Of a DNA stretch of 64,000 bases, positions 8,185 through 16,759 are shown piece after piece. Source of the stretch: Emticicia aquatica (GTDB taxonomy: Bacteria; Bacteroidota; Bacteroidia; Cytophagales; Spirosomataceae); contig NZ_CAKLPY010000002.1 of NCBI RefSeq assembly GCF_923079645.1, positions 1,364,001-1,428,000 on the forward strand. Reading direction: 5' to 3'. How positions within the stretch are numbered: the first letter of the stretch is position 1; every line of letters begins with the position of its first letter. The notes beneath the pieces were generated by a model. The model searched no databases and was not told where the DNA came from. It was given only the letters and a program-made list of their open reading frames with translations. The translations under genes were made by a program, and so were the position numbers.

Positions 8185-9681
8185 CTACTTCTCCCAATCA
8201 AAAGACCTCTTGATAGCTTTCTTCCAACCTGTGTATAGTTTTTTGCGTTCAGTGGCTTTCATTTTTGGTTTCCAAGTTTTGTCTTTTCCCCAATTTTGTA
8301 ACAAATCATCTAAATTTGCCCAAAATCCAACTGCCAAACCTGCCGCATACGCAGCTCCCAAAGCAGTAGTTTCAATCATTTTTGGACGAATAACTGGCAC
8401 TTTGAGCATATCCGACTGGAATTGCATCAACAATTCGTTGACAACCATTCCTCCATCAACTCTCAATGATGTTACTTCAATGCCCGAATCTTTCTCCATA
8501 GCTTCTAGAACGTCTCTCGTTTGATAAGCTGTTGCCTCCAAAACCGCCCGAGCAATGTGTCCTTTATTGACATAGCGAGTCAATCCTGCAATGATGCCAC
8601 GAGCCGACGACTTCCAATAGGGAGCGTAAAGTCCTGAAAATGCAGGAACAAAATAAGCTCCACCATTGTCTTCAACAGTTTTAGCTAAAGCTTCCACATC
8701 GGTGCTTTTTTCTATCATTCCCATGTTATCACGCAGCCATTGTACCAATGCACCTGCTATGGCAACTGAGCCTTCGAGTGCGTAATGTACAGGTTGATTT
8801 TCAAACTGATAGGCAACTGTTGTAAGCAAACCAGCTTTCGATGGAACGATTTCTGTACCAGTATTCATTAGCAAAAAACACCCTGTTCCGTAGGTGTTTT
8901 TTGCCTCACCAGGTTGATAACAAGTTTGTCCAACAAGGGCAGCTTGTTGGTCACCCAAGATTCCTGCCAATGGCACACCTTTCATGGCATCAGAAGTAAT
9001 ATGTCCGTAAACTTTGCTACTTGGCTCAATTTTAGGCAACATTTGCAACGGAATGTTCATGATTTTGGCTAATTCTGCATCCCAATGAACAGTTTCGAGG
9101 TTCATTAATTGTGTGCGACTAGCATTGGTTACGTCAGTAATGTGTAAACCACCATTAATTCCACCTGTCAAATTCCACATTAAAAAGGTATCCATATTGC
9201 CAAACAGAGCTTCACCTTTTTCAGCATCTTCTCGCACACCCGCTACGTTATCGAGAATCCATTTGATTTTTAGACCGCTGAAATAGGTTGCCAAAGGCAA
9301 GCCTGTACGATCTTGAAAAAATTGCGAACCATGACTTTTAGTGAGAGCGTTTACAGTTTCGCCAACACGAGTATCTTGCCAAACGATGGCGTTATAATAA
9401 GCTTTTCCTGTGCGTTTGTTCCAAACAACAGCGGTTTCACGTTGGTTTGTTATGCCACAAGCAGCAATATCTTCTACTTTAATGTTTTTATTGATACGAG
9501 CCAAAGCGATAACTTCGAGCGTGTTTTTCCAGATTTCTTCTGAATTATGCTCAACCCAGCCTGGTTTTGGATAAATCTGTTCGTGTTCTTTTTGTCCGAC
9601 CGAAACAATATTCCCTTTTTTGTCAAAAATGATACAACGTGTGCTAGTTGTGCCTTGGTCGATTGATGCGATGTATTTCAT
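8185..9681 (-). CDS. glpK: Glycerol kinase
   Basis: It phosphorylates glycerol to glycerol-3-phosphate with ATP in the cytoplasm. It is an FGGY-family kinase of 498 residues, the standard length. The N-terminal phosphate motif is [16 protein letters not shown], glycerol-contact segments are GITNQRET and WQDTR, and the C-terminal nucleotide motifs are [12 protein letters not shown] and [21 protein letters not shown]. No glycerol facilitator or glpD is nearby. A -7 box lies 45 bp upstream (9726-9733). The GDPD phosphodiesterase at 57.5 kb could supply glycerol phosphate, but it is not linked. Confidence 0.96.
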   Translation of the reverse strand: MKYIASIDQGTTSTRCIIFDKKGNIVSVGQKEHEQIYPKPGWVEHNSEEIWKNTLEVIALARINKNIKVEDIAACGITNQRETAVVWNKRTGKAYYNAIVWQDTRVGETVNALTKSHGSQFFQDRTGLPLATYFSGLKIKWILDNVAGVREDAEKGEALFGNMDTFLMWNLTGGINGGLHITDVTNASRTQLMNLETVHWDAELAKIMNIPLQMLPKIEPSSKVYGHITSDAMKGVPLAGILGDQQAALVGQTCYQPGEAKNTYGTGCFLLMNTGTEIVPSKAGLLTTVAYQFENQPVHYALEGSVAIAGALVQWLRDNMGMIEKSTDVEALAKTVEDNGGAYFVPAFSGLYAPYWKSSARGIIAGLTRYVNKGHIARAVLEATAYQTRDVLEAMEKDSGIEVTSLRVDGGMVVNELLMQFQSDMLKVPVIRPKMIETTALGAAYAAGLAVGFWANLDDLLQNWGKDKTWKPKMKATERKKLYTGWKKAIKRSFDWEK

Positions 9682-9725
9682 AGGTTTTGTTGAATAGGTA
9701 TTTTTTTAGAGTTGAATTTATTGGT

Positions 9726-9733
9726 CAAATATA
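9726..9733 (-). promoter_or_regulatory. Predicted -7 promoter element of glpK
   Basis: The minus strand reads TATATTTG, an exact TAnnTTTG match, 45 bp upstream of the glpK ATG. No clear -33 TTG. Confidence 0.4.
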
Positions 9734-9803
9734 TAAATAATTTGATAGGTGTTAATCATAGTTTAATGAAAGATATGCTAATAGAAAAAGTTGAGCTCCA
9801 TTT

Positions 9804-11009
9804 CTACTTTCTCTCAATCAAAGCCATGTAAAAACCATCAAATCCATCATTGGCGGGCGAAGTGCGTTTTTCTTCAATTAATTGATATTCAGGGTTTTGT
9901 GTAATAAATTTTTGTACTTGTGCCTCGCTTTCTGAAGGTAAAATACTACACGTGGCATAAACCATTTTTCCGCCATGTTTGAGCATTTTTGAATAATTTG
10001 TAATGATTTCTGCTTGTGTTTGTTTGATTTTTTCTAGAAAATCACTTTTGAGTTTCCATTTTGCATCAGGATTCCTTCTCAAAACACCCAAGCCAGAGCA
10101 AGGTACATCAAGCAATAATCTATCGGCACTTTCACGCAATCGTTTGATAGTTTTGGCTTCAATTAGTTTGGTTTCTACATTTCCGATTCCGTTGCGTTTT
10201 GCTCGGCGTTGGAGTTCTTGGAGTTTATAATCTTCTACGTCCATTGCAATAATTCGGCCTTTATTTTCCATCAAAGTTGCCAAATGAAGCGTTTTTCCTC
10301 CCGCACCTGCACAGGCATCAATTACTCGCATTCCTGCATGAACATCCAAAAATGAGGCAATTAACTGACTTCCAGCATCTTGCACTTCAAATAAACCTTT
10401 TTTGAAAAGTTCGGTAGAAAAAACATTAGCTCGCTTAGGTAAAACCAAGGCATCTGCCACATTAGGTAATGTTTCGGTGTCAATACCAATTTCTCTAAAT
10501 GCCTTTTTTAAGTCTAATTTATTGGTTTTTAGGGTATTCGTACGTAAAACTACCGACGCCTGATGATTCATGGCGTGAAGTTCTCCGTCCCATTTTTCGC
10601 CTAATTCTTGTTCGCCAATCGCATCCATCCAATCAGGAATTGATTCTCGTATTTTTCTGGTTTCTTTGGCTTCTTCTTTGCGGGCTAAAATTTCTTTAGG
10701 ATTAAGCTTAGAAAACTCGTTCCATTCAGGCAGTTTATCGCCTTGCAAAACTCTCCATGAACCAAAAATCTGCCAAAAAAGAGCATCTTCTTCAACTTTT
10801 ACACAATTGATATTTGAAACGAATTTCAGCAATCGCCACCAACGCACAATCTCATAGGTATTTTCGGCAATAAAAGCTCTGTCTCGGCTACCCCATTTTT
10901 TATTTGATTTCAATACTTGTTCGATAACCTTATCGGCTTGACGATTTTCGTTAAAAATCTGTTGCAAAGCAAAAACAATGGCCTCGACTAAAACTCGGTG
11001 ATATTTCAT
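9804..11009 (-). CDS. RsmB/NOP2-family RNA (cytosine-5)-methyltransferase
   Basis: It transfers methyl from SAM to C5 of a cytosine in rRNA or tRNA. Residues 1-90 look like a NusB-like RNA-binding fold (NRQADKVIEQVL...WGSRDRAFIAENTYEIVRWWR), as in RsmB/Sun. The catalytic domain has SAM motif I DACAGAGGKT (231-240), motif IV DVPCSGLG with the release cysteine Cys304, and motif VI YATCS with the nucleophile Cys354. This two-cysteine arrangement defines the family. At 401 residues it is slightly shorter than E. coli RsmB. The exact target (16S C967 or another site) cannot be assigned. It is divergent from the beta-lactamase gene. Confidence 0.9.
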   Translation of the reverse strand: MKYHRVLVEAIVFALQQIFNENRQADKVIEQVLKSNKKWGSRDRAFIAENTYEIVRWWRLLKFVSNINCVKVEEDALFWQIFGSWRVLQGDKLPEWNEFSKLNPKEILARKEEAKETRKIRESIPDWMDAIGEQELGEKWDGELHAMNHQASVVLRTNTLKTNKLDLKKAFREIGIDTETLPNVADALVLPKRANVFSTELFKKGLFEVQDAGSQLIASFLDVHAGMRVIDACAGAGGKTLHLATLMENKGRIIAMDVEDYKLQELQRRAKRNGIGNVETKLIEAKTIKRLRESADRLLLDVPCSGLGVLRRNPDAKWKLKSDFLEKIKQTQAEIITNYSKMLKHGGKMVYATCSILPSESEAQVQKFITQNPEYQLIEEKRTSPANDGFDGFYMALIERK

Positions 11010-11083
11010 GTTTATCCTTGAAATTTGAAGAAAGTATTATTTATAGAACTCGTTTTTTCCACGAATTTTTAGATTTCACTCTT

Positions 11084-11091
11084 TATATTTG
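11084..11091 (+). promoter_or_regulatory. Predicted -7 promoter element of the class D beta-lactamase gene
   Basis: TATATTTG matches TAnnTTTG exactly. Transcription would begin near 11097, leaving almost no leader for the TTG at 11101; this supports the ATG at 11131 as the start. Confidence 0.5.
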
Positions 11092-11130
11092 TAAAACATT
11101 TTGCCAAAATTAACCTTCTTTCTTGTAGCA

Positions 11131-11931
11131 ATGAAAAAAATATTTTTTCTCGGATTCTTTCTCGGTGCATTTTTCAGTATTTCTGCCCAAGAATTGGTCA
11201 ATTTTAGCCAATATTTCAAAGAAGCTAATCTCGAAGGCGGTTTTTATTTGTATGATTACCAGAAAAAAGCTTACAAAATAACTGATAAAGCTGATTTCGT
11301 GCGAGCCACATCGCCAGCCTCAACTTTTAAGATTCCGAACTCGTTGATTGCCTTAGAAGTTGGAGCAATTAAAGATGAAAATGATGTGATTAAATGGGAC
11401 GGTGAAAAACGCTGGTTAGATTCTTGGAATAAAGACCAAACGCTAACGGAAGCCTACAAAAACTCAACGGTTTGGTTTTACCAAGAACTGGCTCGTCGAA
11501 TAGGAGAGAAGAATTACAATAAATATTTGGAAGCTTGTAATTATGGCAACCATCATATCGGTAATGATTTGACAACGTTTTGGTTGGGTGAGAGTTCGGC
11601 TTTACAGATTTCGCCGAAAAATCAATTGGAGTTTTTGATAAAGCTTCACGAAGAAAAATTGCCTTTCTCGAAACGTACTTTTGAAATTACGAAGCGTGTC
11701 ATGATTCGTGAAAAAACGGAAAATTATACGTTAAGAGCCAAAACTGGTTGGGCTCAAGCAGGTGGAAAAGATATTGGTTGGTTTGTAGGTTATGTAGAAA
11801 AGAAAGACAATGTTTATTTCTTTGCCTTGCGGGTGCATAAACCATTAGATAATGCAATGCCCAACTCCGAATTTGTTGCAAAACGCATCGAGATTACAAA
11901 CCAAATCTTGAAAGAAATGGGCATTCTTTAA
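11131..11931 (+). CDS. Class D (OXA-type) beta-lactamase
   Basis: A periplasmic serine beta-lactamase of 266 residues that hydrolyses penicillin-type antibiotics through an acyl-enzyme and a carboxylated lysine. It begins with a lysine-started signal peptide (1-20, KKIFFLGFFLGAFFSISAQ). All class D signatures are present: STFK (64-67, nucleophile Ser64 and Lys67), SxV (STV, 112-114), YGN (138-140), the Trp of FWLG (Trp151) that stabilises carboxy-lysine, and KTG (204-206). The start is set at the ATG because the signal peptide begins there and the -7 box leaves no room for the upstream TTG. The spectrum cannot be read from sequence. A non-enzymatic BlaR-type sensor is unlikely because no membrane domain is attached. 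There is no mobile element beside it, so it looks chromosomal and intrinsic. Confidence 0.92.
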   Translation: MKKIFFLGFFLGAFFSISAQELVNFSQYFKEANLEGGFYLYDYQKKAYKITDKADFVRATSPASTFKIPNSLIALEVGAIKDENDVIKWDGEKRWLDSWNKDQTLTEAYKNSTVWFYQELARRIGEKNYNKYLEACNYGNHHIGNDLTTFWLGESSALQISPKNQLEFLIKLHEEKLPFSKRTFEITKRVMIREKTENYTLRAKTGWAQAGGKDIGWFVGYVEKKDNVYFFALRVHKPLDNAMPNSEFVAKRIEITNQILKEMGIL

Positions 11932-12509
11932 TCGTCAATTTTTACGTAACCCCAGTTTTCTCCCGAACGAATACGGTTCAATTGTGTGTGTGTAATGCCA
12001 AATTGTTTGGCAATCATTTTCAAGCGAGTACTATCTTTCTGAAGCAGTTTTTTTATCATTTTAACCTTTATTTCGGTTAATTTATAATTTTTTGTGCGTT
12101 TGGGAATAGGTTTATTTATCACTGCGGGGTTTTCTCGATTATGAGAAACCATTTCATCTTTGGTTACCCATTTTAAGTTTTCAAAGTGATTGCTCAACTT
12201 ATCAAAATCAAGGTGGATTACAAATTTATGGTCGGGACTGGGTTTTGGGACAAATGTTTCGGCAACCAACTTGTGTACATAGCGATTGAAAGATTTGCCT
12301 TTCGGTAGCCTAATATTGAGCGATTTGTAGCCCTGAATCACAGAACCTTTGATAATTTCACCTTTTACACTACTTTGAAAACTTTTAAGACGACCAAAAT
12401 TTGAAACTTCATAACGAGGTGGATTTTCAACACCTTCTACGTCAATCACAATTGGAATCCATTTTTCTGCCCAAAGAATTGCTTTCTCACTGTTCATTCC
12501 ATTACTCAT
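11928..12509 (-). CDS. NUMOD4/HNH endonuclease-like protein
   Basis: A 193-residue free-standing protein resembling phage and homing endonucleases. Residues 17-43 form a NUMOD4 motif (WIPI...YEVSNFGRLKS). Residues 74-124 form an HNH_3-type region: H79 in RYVHKLVAETF, H99 in VIHLDFDKLSN, N111 in ENLKWVT, and H123. The usual VNH is VIH here, but the His survives, so activity is possible though unproven. Residues 144-186 look like a helix-turn-helix DNA-recognition tail (KLTEIKVKMIKKLL...IAKQFGITHTQLNRIRSG). Its stop codon overlaps that of the convergent beta-lactamase gene by three bases. No intron or intein is evident nearby. It is probably an accessory or selfish gene. Confidence 0.8.
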   Translation of the reverse strand: MSNGMNSEKAILWAEKWIPIVIDVEGVENPPRYEVSNFGRLKSFQSSVKGEIIKGSVIQGYKSLNIRLPKGKSFNRYVHKLVAETFVPKPSPDHKFVIHLDFDKLSNHFENLKWVTKDEMVSHNRENPAVINKPIPKRTKNYKLTEIKVKMIKKLLQKDSTRLKMIAKQFGITHTQLNRIRSGENWGYVKIDD

Positions 12510-12670
12510 TGCTCTTATGATTTTTTTATTGGAAAAACATTTAAAATATCTATGTTAAGCATAACTCTTTGTACTTGAAAATGTTTTTTTGAAAAATAGT
12601 TTTCGCTAATTTGTTGACTACCAGCCTCTAAATATGCCTAAATAAAGACTGATAGCCATATAATTTTGAT

Positions 12671-13570
12671 TTATAGTCCGCCTAATTCTTCATAAACTGC
12701 TTGTAAACTTCGCTGAATTCCATCACCTTTCATTTCGGTAACACCTGGAATTGCGGTTGTTTTCAAAATTTCTTCCTTTGATTTGCCCGATTTCATTTCG
12801 CTTTCAACAAATACGAGAAGTTTGGCCAAGTAATCTTGAAAAACTTTAATATCTTCTTTGGTACCAGTTATTTTTTCAGGGTCAAAAGCATGACCAAAAA
12901 CAAAAATTGTTTCGTTGTCGAAAGTGGCTAAGGCTTTGTCTAAAACCGAAATCCAACTTTTTGCCGAAGCTCCAGCCGAACGGTCAACAAACGGATAACG
13001 GCGATTAAAAACTAAATCACCTGTATGAACAATATTGGCGTGTTCAAAATGAATAAAACTATCACCATTTGTATGACCTGCTCCAAAATAATGAGCTTTG
13101 ATACTTTCTTTTCCAACTTTTTGTTTCCAAGTATCCGAAAAAGTTACGTCAGGATACAATTGTTTGTCTTCGGTTTTTTGTTTTTGGGCTGTTATTTGTT
13201 GATTTTTCAAAGAGTTTTCGTGAGCCACGACGTGTTCGACAATGCCTTTGAAAGAAATATTTCCACCCGAATGGTCGCCATGATGATGCGTGTTGATAAG
13301 AAGTTTAATGGGTTTTTCAGAAAGCTTTTTCAATTCATCAATCAAGTGTTTTGATTGTTCAGGAAATTGAGAATCTACCACGGCAATACCTTTAGGCGTT
13401 GTCAGATAAGCAATTGTGCCACCTCTTTCGGTAAAAATGCCTACACCACCACGCAAATCACGCATTTTGTAAGGGTTTTCGGCCAGCAGATTTGCTAATA
13501 ATTCTTTGCCCGATAGTGCCAATGTTCCAAGCGTTAAGCCTGTTGTTTGAATAAAGTTTCTACGTTTCAT
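12671..13570 (-). CDS. MBL-fold metallohydrolase, exported (Tat-like signal)
   Basis: A 299-residue metallo-beta-lactamase-fold hydrolase. The N-terminus MKRRNFIQ followed by a hydrophobic stretch (to about 31) reads as a twin-arginine signal, suggesting export of a folded metal-loaded enzyme. Metal ligands are THHHGDHSGG (His95-His100), the His of GAGHTNGD, the Asp of HTGDLVF, and a late His in FGHAFD. A bridging Asp and no class B1 cysteine make a general hydrolase more likely than a carbapenemase. The C-terminal region (about 225-299) is a helical extension. The substrate is unknown. It lies 65 bp downstream of another MBL-fold gene on the same strand. Confidence 0.82.
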   Translation of the reverse strand: MKRRNFIQTTGLTLGTLALSGKELLANLLAENPYKMRDLRGGVGIFTERGGTIAYLTTPKGIAVVDSQFPEQSKHLIDELKKLSEKPIKLLINTHHHGDHSGGNISFKGIVEHVVAHENSLKNQQITAQKQKTEDKQLYPDVTFSDTWKQKVGKESIKAHYFGAGHTNGDSFIHFEHANIVHTGDLVFNRRYPFVDRSAGASAKSWISVLDKALATFDNETIFVFGHAFDPEKITGTKEDIKVFQDYLAKLLVFVESEMKSGKSKEEILKTTAIPGVTEMKGDGIQRSLQAVYEELGGL

Positions 13571-13635
13571 GTTTATAGTTTTAGGATGATAAAGTTAATG
13601 TTATTTTATAAATAAAAAATTATATGTATCAACAT

Positions 13636-14448
13636 TTATTTTTCATTTATTACTGCCTCAATCATGTATTCTACGGAAACGTCGTTGGAGAGCAAAATCT
13701 TTAATAAACTGTTTTCTCGCAGACGCATGGCGTGCATAATTTCGTTGATTTTAAGACCTTTTTGATGAAAATGCAATGTTTTTCCAGCGAAATCCTCAAA
13801 ATATTGGAGTTTCTGGGCGAGCATTTTCTTGCCATCTTTCAGCCGAGGATGATGTCCACAAAACAAAACATCGAAATCGTAGGTCAATACTTTCTTGAAA
13901 GCATCTACTTGCGGCCAAAACTGTTCACCTTTTCGGAAAACCCTAATTTTGACGCCGACATATAAATCGCCCGAAAAAAGCCAACCTTGCTCTTGTTCCA
14001 AAAAAACAGTGTGGTCATCAGCATGACCAGGAGTAAAAATAGGCAATAATTTATGATTTTGGGTTGTTATAATGCCTTGAAAATCAGTGATTTGACCTTG
14101 AAAAGGCTCGATTTTTCCAAAAAGAAATTTTTCATAAGGTAAAATATCGAATCCTTGGCGTAACTTCTCTTTTGTAAACGGATGGGCAAAAACATGAGCG
14201 TTATGTTGTTTGGCCAATTTGGCTGTATTTCCCGAATGGTCTTCGTGCCAATGAGTAAGCAGAATCTTTTCGATGGGCTTATTTTGAAACGTTTTTAAGA
14301 CTTTTTCTTGGCAATTGCTTTGTGCAGTATCAATCAAAACGTTCTCTATCAAGTAACAATAAACGCTCAACCAAGGCTTTCCAATAGGAGAATAACCAAA
14401 GCGATACATATCAACGTCGGCAAATTTTTGATGTTTTAAGTATTGCAT
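13636..14448 (-). CDS. MBL-fold metallohydrolase, cytoplasmic
   Basis: A 270-residue metallo-beta-lactamase-fold hydrolase without a signal peptide. Metal motif THWHEDHSGN (His66, His68, Asp70, His71), then PGHADDHTVF, SGDLYVG and a final CGHHPRL supply the other ligands in glyoxalase-II-like order. The C-terminal ~60 residues are helical, as in several RNase Z or glyoxalase-like relatives (compare the LACTB2 type). Substrate unassigned. It precedes the exported MBL-fold gene by 65 bp on the same strand and may be cotranscribed with it. Confidence 0.82.
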   Translation of the reverse strand: MQYLKHQKFADVDMYRFGYSPIGKPWLSVYCYLIENVLIDTAQSNCQEKVLKTFQNKPIEKILLTHWHEDHSGNTAKLAKQHNAHVFAHPFTKEKLRQGFDILPYEKFLFGKIEPFQGQITDFQGIITTQNHKLLPIFTPGHADDHTVFLEQEQGWLFSGDLYVGVKIRVFRKGEQFWPQVDAFKKVLTYDFDVLFCGHHPRLKDGKKMLAQKLQYFEDFAGKTLHFHQKGLKINEIMHAMRLRENSLLKILLSNDVSVEYMIEAVINEK

Positions 14449-14604
14449 GGGGTTGTTTGGTGATGAAAGCAGCGAATTTAAAGAAAAAAAGATAGTTTTT
14501 TAGAAAATTTTGCGGAAGTAAAAGAGATATTTTGGAAGTTATCTGCAAGAGCAAACAAAGTTTCAAAAGAAATTTTATTAAAGTAGAATGGAATAAAACA
14601 AAAA

Positions 14605-14629
14605 AAGGAAGACTTTTAAAGTCTTCCTT
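14605..14629 (-). terminator. Terminator of tRNA-fMet
   Basis: A perfect palindrome with 12-bp arms (arm AAGGAAGACTTT) starts 3 nt after the tRNA 3' end and is followed by seven T on the minus strand: a classic intrinsic terminator. Confidence 0.9.
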
Positions 14630-14631
14630 AG

Positions 14632-14704
14632 TAGCGGGAACAGGACTCGAACCTGTGACCTTTGGGTTATGAGCCCAACGAGCTGCCAACTGCTCCATCC
14701 CGCG
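14632..14704 (-). tRNA. Initiator tRNA-fMet (anticodon CAU)
   Basis: A full cloverleaf of 73 nt without encoded CCA. The anticodon loop CTCATAA gives CAU. Initiator features are present: three consecutive G-C pairs in the anticodon stem (TTGGG/CCCAA), the A11-U24 pair in the D stem (GAGC/GCTC), and no Watson-Crick pair at 1-72 (C1 opposite U72; E. coli has C1-A72). The T arm is ACAGG-TTCGAGT-CCTGT. An exact -7 box (TACCTTTG) lies 24 bp upstream and a strong terminator follows, so it is a single-gene unit. Confidence 0.95.
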
Positions 14705-14727
14705 ATGTTGTTCCGTATATCGGACTG

Positions 14728-14735
14728 CAAAGGTA
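14728..14735 (-). promoter_or_regulatory. -7 promoter element of tRNA-fMet
   Basis: The minus strand reads TACCTTTG (TAnnTTTG). It lies back to back with the era -7 box at 14760-14767, 24 bp apart, so the two divergent promoters overlap. Confidence 0.6.
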
Positions 14736-14759
14736 CGATAAGTTTTCACAATAAAAAAC

Positions 14760-14767
14760 TATCTTTG
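14760..14767 (+). promoter_or_regulatory. -7 promoter element of era
   Basis: TATCTTTG followed by CA is an exact match to the Bacteroidota -7 box; predicted transcript start near 14774. Confidence 0.6.
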
Positions 14768-14810
14768 CAAAATATTATTTTTTACACGATATTTTTTCGT
14801 GATACAACCA

Positions 14811-15719
14811 ATGGAAGACCAAAACATTTCCCCAAACCACAAAGCTGGTTTTATTAGCATTATAGGAAAACCAAACGTTGGCAAATCAACGTTGATGAAT
14901 ATTTTAGTTGGTGAGCGGTTGTCAATCATCACCTCAAAAGCCCAAACAACTCGCCACCGAATCATGGGCATTGTGAATGGCGTTCACGAAGGAACTGATT
15001 TTCAATTGGTTTATTCTGACACACCTGGTATTATCAAACCAATTTATGAATTGCACAAATCAATGATGCACTTTGTGCATGGCTCGCTCGATGACGCGGA
15101 CGTGATTTTGTTTGTAACAGATATTTTTGAGAAGCACGACGAAGATGATGTGATTACGAAACTACAAAATACCGAAACACCTATTTTGTTGATTATCAAT
15201 AAGATAGACTTAGCAAAGCCCGAGCAAATCGAAGAAAAAATCAGTTATTGGAAAGAAAACTTTAAAGCCGTTGAAGTGATTCCTATTTCGGCGTTGCACC
15301 ATCAAAATGTTGATGGGCTTTTTTCAAAGATTATATCATTTTTACCAGTTCATCACCCGTATTTTCCGAAAGATGAATTGACCGATAAGCCCGAAAGGTT
15401 TTTTGCAGCAGAAATTATCCGCGAAAAAATCTTTACCAATTATGTCAAAGAAGTGCCGTATAGTTGTGAAGTGGTTATTTCGAGTTTTAAAGAAAAAGAG
15501 GATATAATTGTAGTTAGTGCAGAAATTTATGTGGAACGAACTACCCAACGAGCAATTTTATTAGGCCATAAAGGTGAACGCATTAAAAAAGTAGGCGTTG
15601 AGGCTCGTTTGGAAATGGAAAAGTTTTTTGGGAAAAAGATATTTCTCGAACAATATATTAGAGTCGAACCTGATTGGCGTAATAAAAAACAAAAACTCGA
15701 GCGATTTGGGTACGAGTAA
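14811..15719 (+). CDS. era: GTPase Era
   Basis: An essential GTPase that binds the 3' end of 16S rRNA during 30S assembly. The G domain has G1 GKPNVGKS (19-26), switch region TTRHRIMG, G3 DTPG and G4 NKID. The C-terminal KH RNA-binding domain is seen in AAEIIREKIF, ERTTQRAILLGHKGERIKKVG and the EQYIRVEPDWR end. ATG 14811 (302 aa) is preferred over the in-frame GTG 12 bp upstream because family members begin just before the HKAGF segment. It is divergent from tRNA-fMet, whose product also acts at initiation; this may be coincidence. Confidence 0.96.
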   Translation: MEDQNISPNHKAGFISIIGKPNVGKSTLMNILVGERLSIITSKAQTTRHRIMGIVNGVHEGTDFQLVYSDTPGIIKPIYELHKSMMHFVHGSLDDADVILFVTDIFEKHDEDDVITKLQNTETPILLIINKIDLAKPEQIEEKISYWKENFKAVEVIPISALHHQNVDGLFSKIISFLPVHHPYFPKDELTDKPERFFAAEIIREKIFTNYVKEVPYSCEVVISSFKEKEDIIVVSAEIYVERTTQRAILLGHKGERIKKVGVEARLEMEKFFGKKIFLEQYIRVEPDWRNKKQKLERFGYE

Positions 15720-15781
15720 TTCAAAATTTAGATGATTAAATAATCAAGGTTTATTCTTTCATTTATTCAAAATCAAATATT

Positions 15782-16681
15782 ATGTTTTACCTTATTCTGA
15801 GTATCGTTTTTTCGGTTTTGTTGCTGACAAATTTTCGCTTATATCCAAAATTTAACATAAGTACGTTTCAAGCAATTGCTTTTAATTATCCAATTTGTTT
15901 CTTGACAGGGCTTGCATTGATGCCGAAAGGCCAAAGTTTTGAACTAAATTTTTCCGAAAACTGGACTTTTTACGCATTATTTTTGGGTGTAGGTTTTATC
16001 ATTACTTTTTTATTGTCGGGTATTTCAACGCAGCGAATGGGCATGACGGCAACCTCATTAGCGAATAATATTTCGCTCGTGATTCCAGTACTTTGCAGTT
16101 TGTTGATTTTCAAAACGCAAGGTCGTGCATTTGATGGATTAAATTATTTAGGTTTGACTTTGGCTCTGGGTGCTGTCGGACTGAGTACTTTCAAAAAAAG
16201 CAATGAAAAAGTAGCTGCAAAAGGCTTAGATTTTCTTTTGCCTGTTGCTGTTTTCTTGATGTACGGAATTACAAATACTTCAATTAACTACCTGAATATC
16301 AATTATATAAAGTCGGCTGACCGTACTATTCCAGTTACATTGGTGATGGTTTTTGGTGCAATTTTGGCAGGAATGACTGTGCTGATAATACAGGTAATTA
16401 GAGGAAAAGAAAAAATCAAAATCAAGCATATTTTGGCAAGTATAACGCTTGGTGTGCCTAATTTTTTGTCGTTTTATTTTCTGATTTTAGCTCTTACCGC
16501 CTACGGAAATAGCGGAGCTTTTGTTTATCCTTTATACAATATTGGTGTTATTTTGGTGTCGGCTTTGGTGGCTTTGGTTTTCTTTAAAGAGAAACTTACG
16601 CCACTCAACAAAATCGGTTTAGTGTTAGCGGTTTTGGCAATTGGACTTATTTCTTGGCAGGATATTCAAGCATTATTTTGA
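15782..16681 (+). CDS. DMT-superfamily (EamA-like) membrane transporter
   Basis: An integral membrane protein of 299 residues with about ten hydrophobic segments arranged as two repeats, typical of drug/metabolite transporters. The second half contains the usual LTAYGNSGAFVYPLYNIGVILVSAL stretch, followed by the conserved FFKEKLTPLNKIGLVLAVLAIGLI end. The substrate is not predictable. It lies between era and der on the same strand, 62 bp after era, and could be read through from era. Confidence 0.8.
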   Translation: MFYLILSIVFSVLLLTNFRLYPKFNISTFQAIAFNYPICFLTGLALMPKGQSFELNFSENWTFYALFLGVGFIITFLLSGISTQRMGMTATSLANNISLVIPVLCSLLIFKTQGRAFDGLNYLGLTLALGAVGLSTFKKSNEKVAAKGLDFLLPVAVFLMYGITNTSINYLNINYIKSADRTIPVTLVMVFGAILAGMTVLIIQVIRGKEKIKIKHILASITLGVPNFLSFYFLILALTAYGNSGAFVYPLYNIGVILVSALVALVFFKEKLTPLNKIGLVLAVLAIGLISWQDIQALF

Positions 16682-16745
16682 GCGAATAGGAACTCAAAGT
16701 TTTGGTATCTTGTTGATAATCAATAGACTTCTCCCTATTTTTTTA

Positions 16746-16753
16746 TATCTTTG
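16746..16753 (+). promoter_or_regulatory. -7 promoter element of der
   Basis: TATCTTTG followed by CA matches TAnnTTTG exactly; predicted start near 16760 gives a leader of about 125 nt. Confidence 0.6.
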
Positions 16754-16759
16754 CACCCC

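Noticed and set aside
12671..13570. Class B1 or B3 metallo-beta-lactamase
   Set aside because: Position 221-equivalent is Asp in a glyoxalase-II-like ligand set, and the C-terminal part is unlike known carbapenemases.
14411..14749. 112-codon open frame on the minus strand
   Set aside because: It reads through the tRNA-fMet gene and its terminator; the peptide is a by-product of tRNA sequence.
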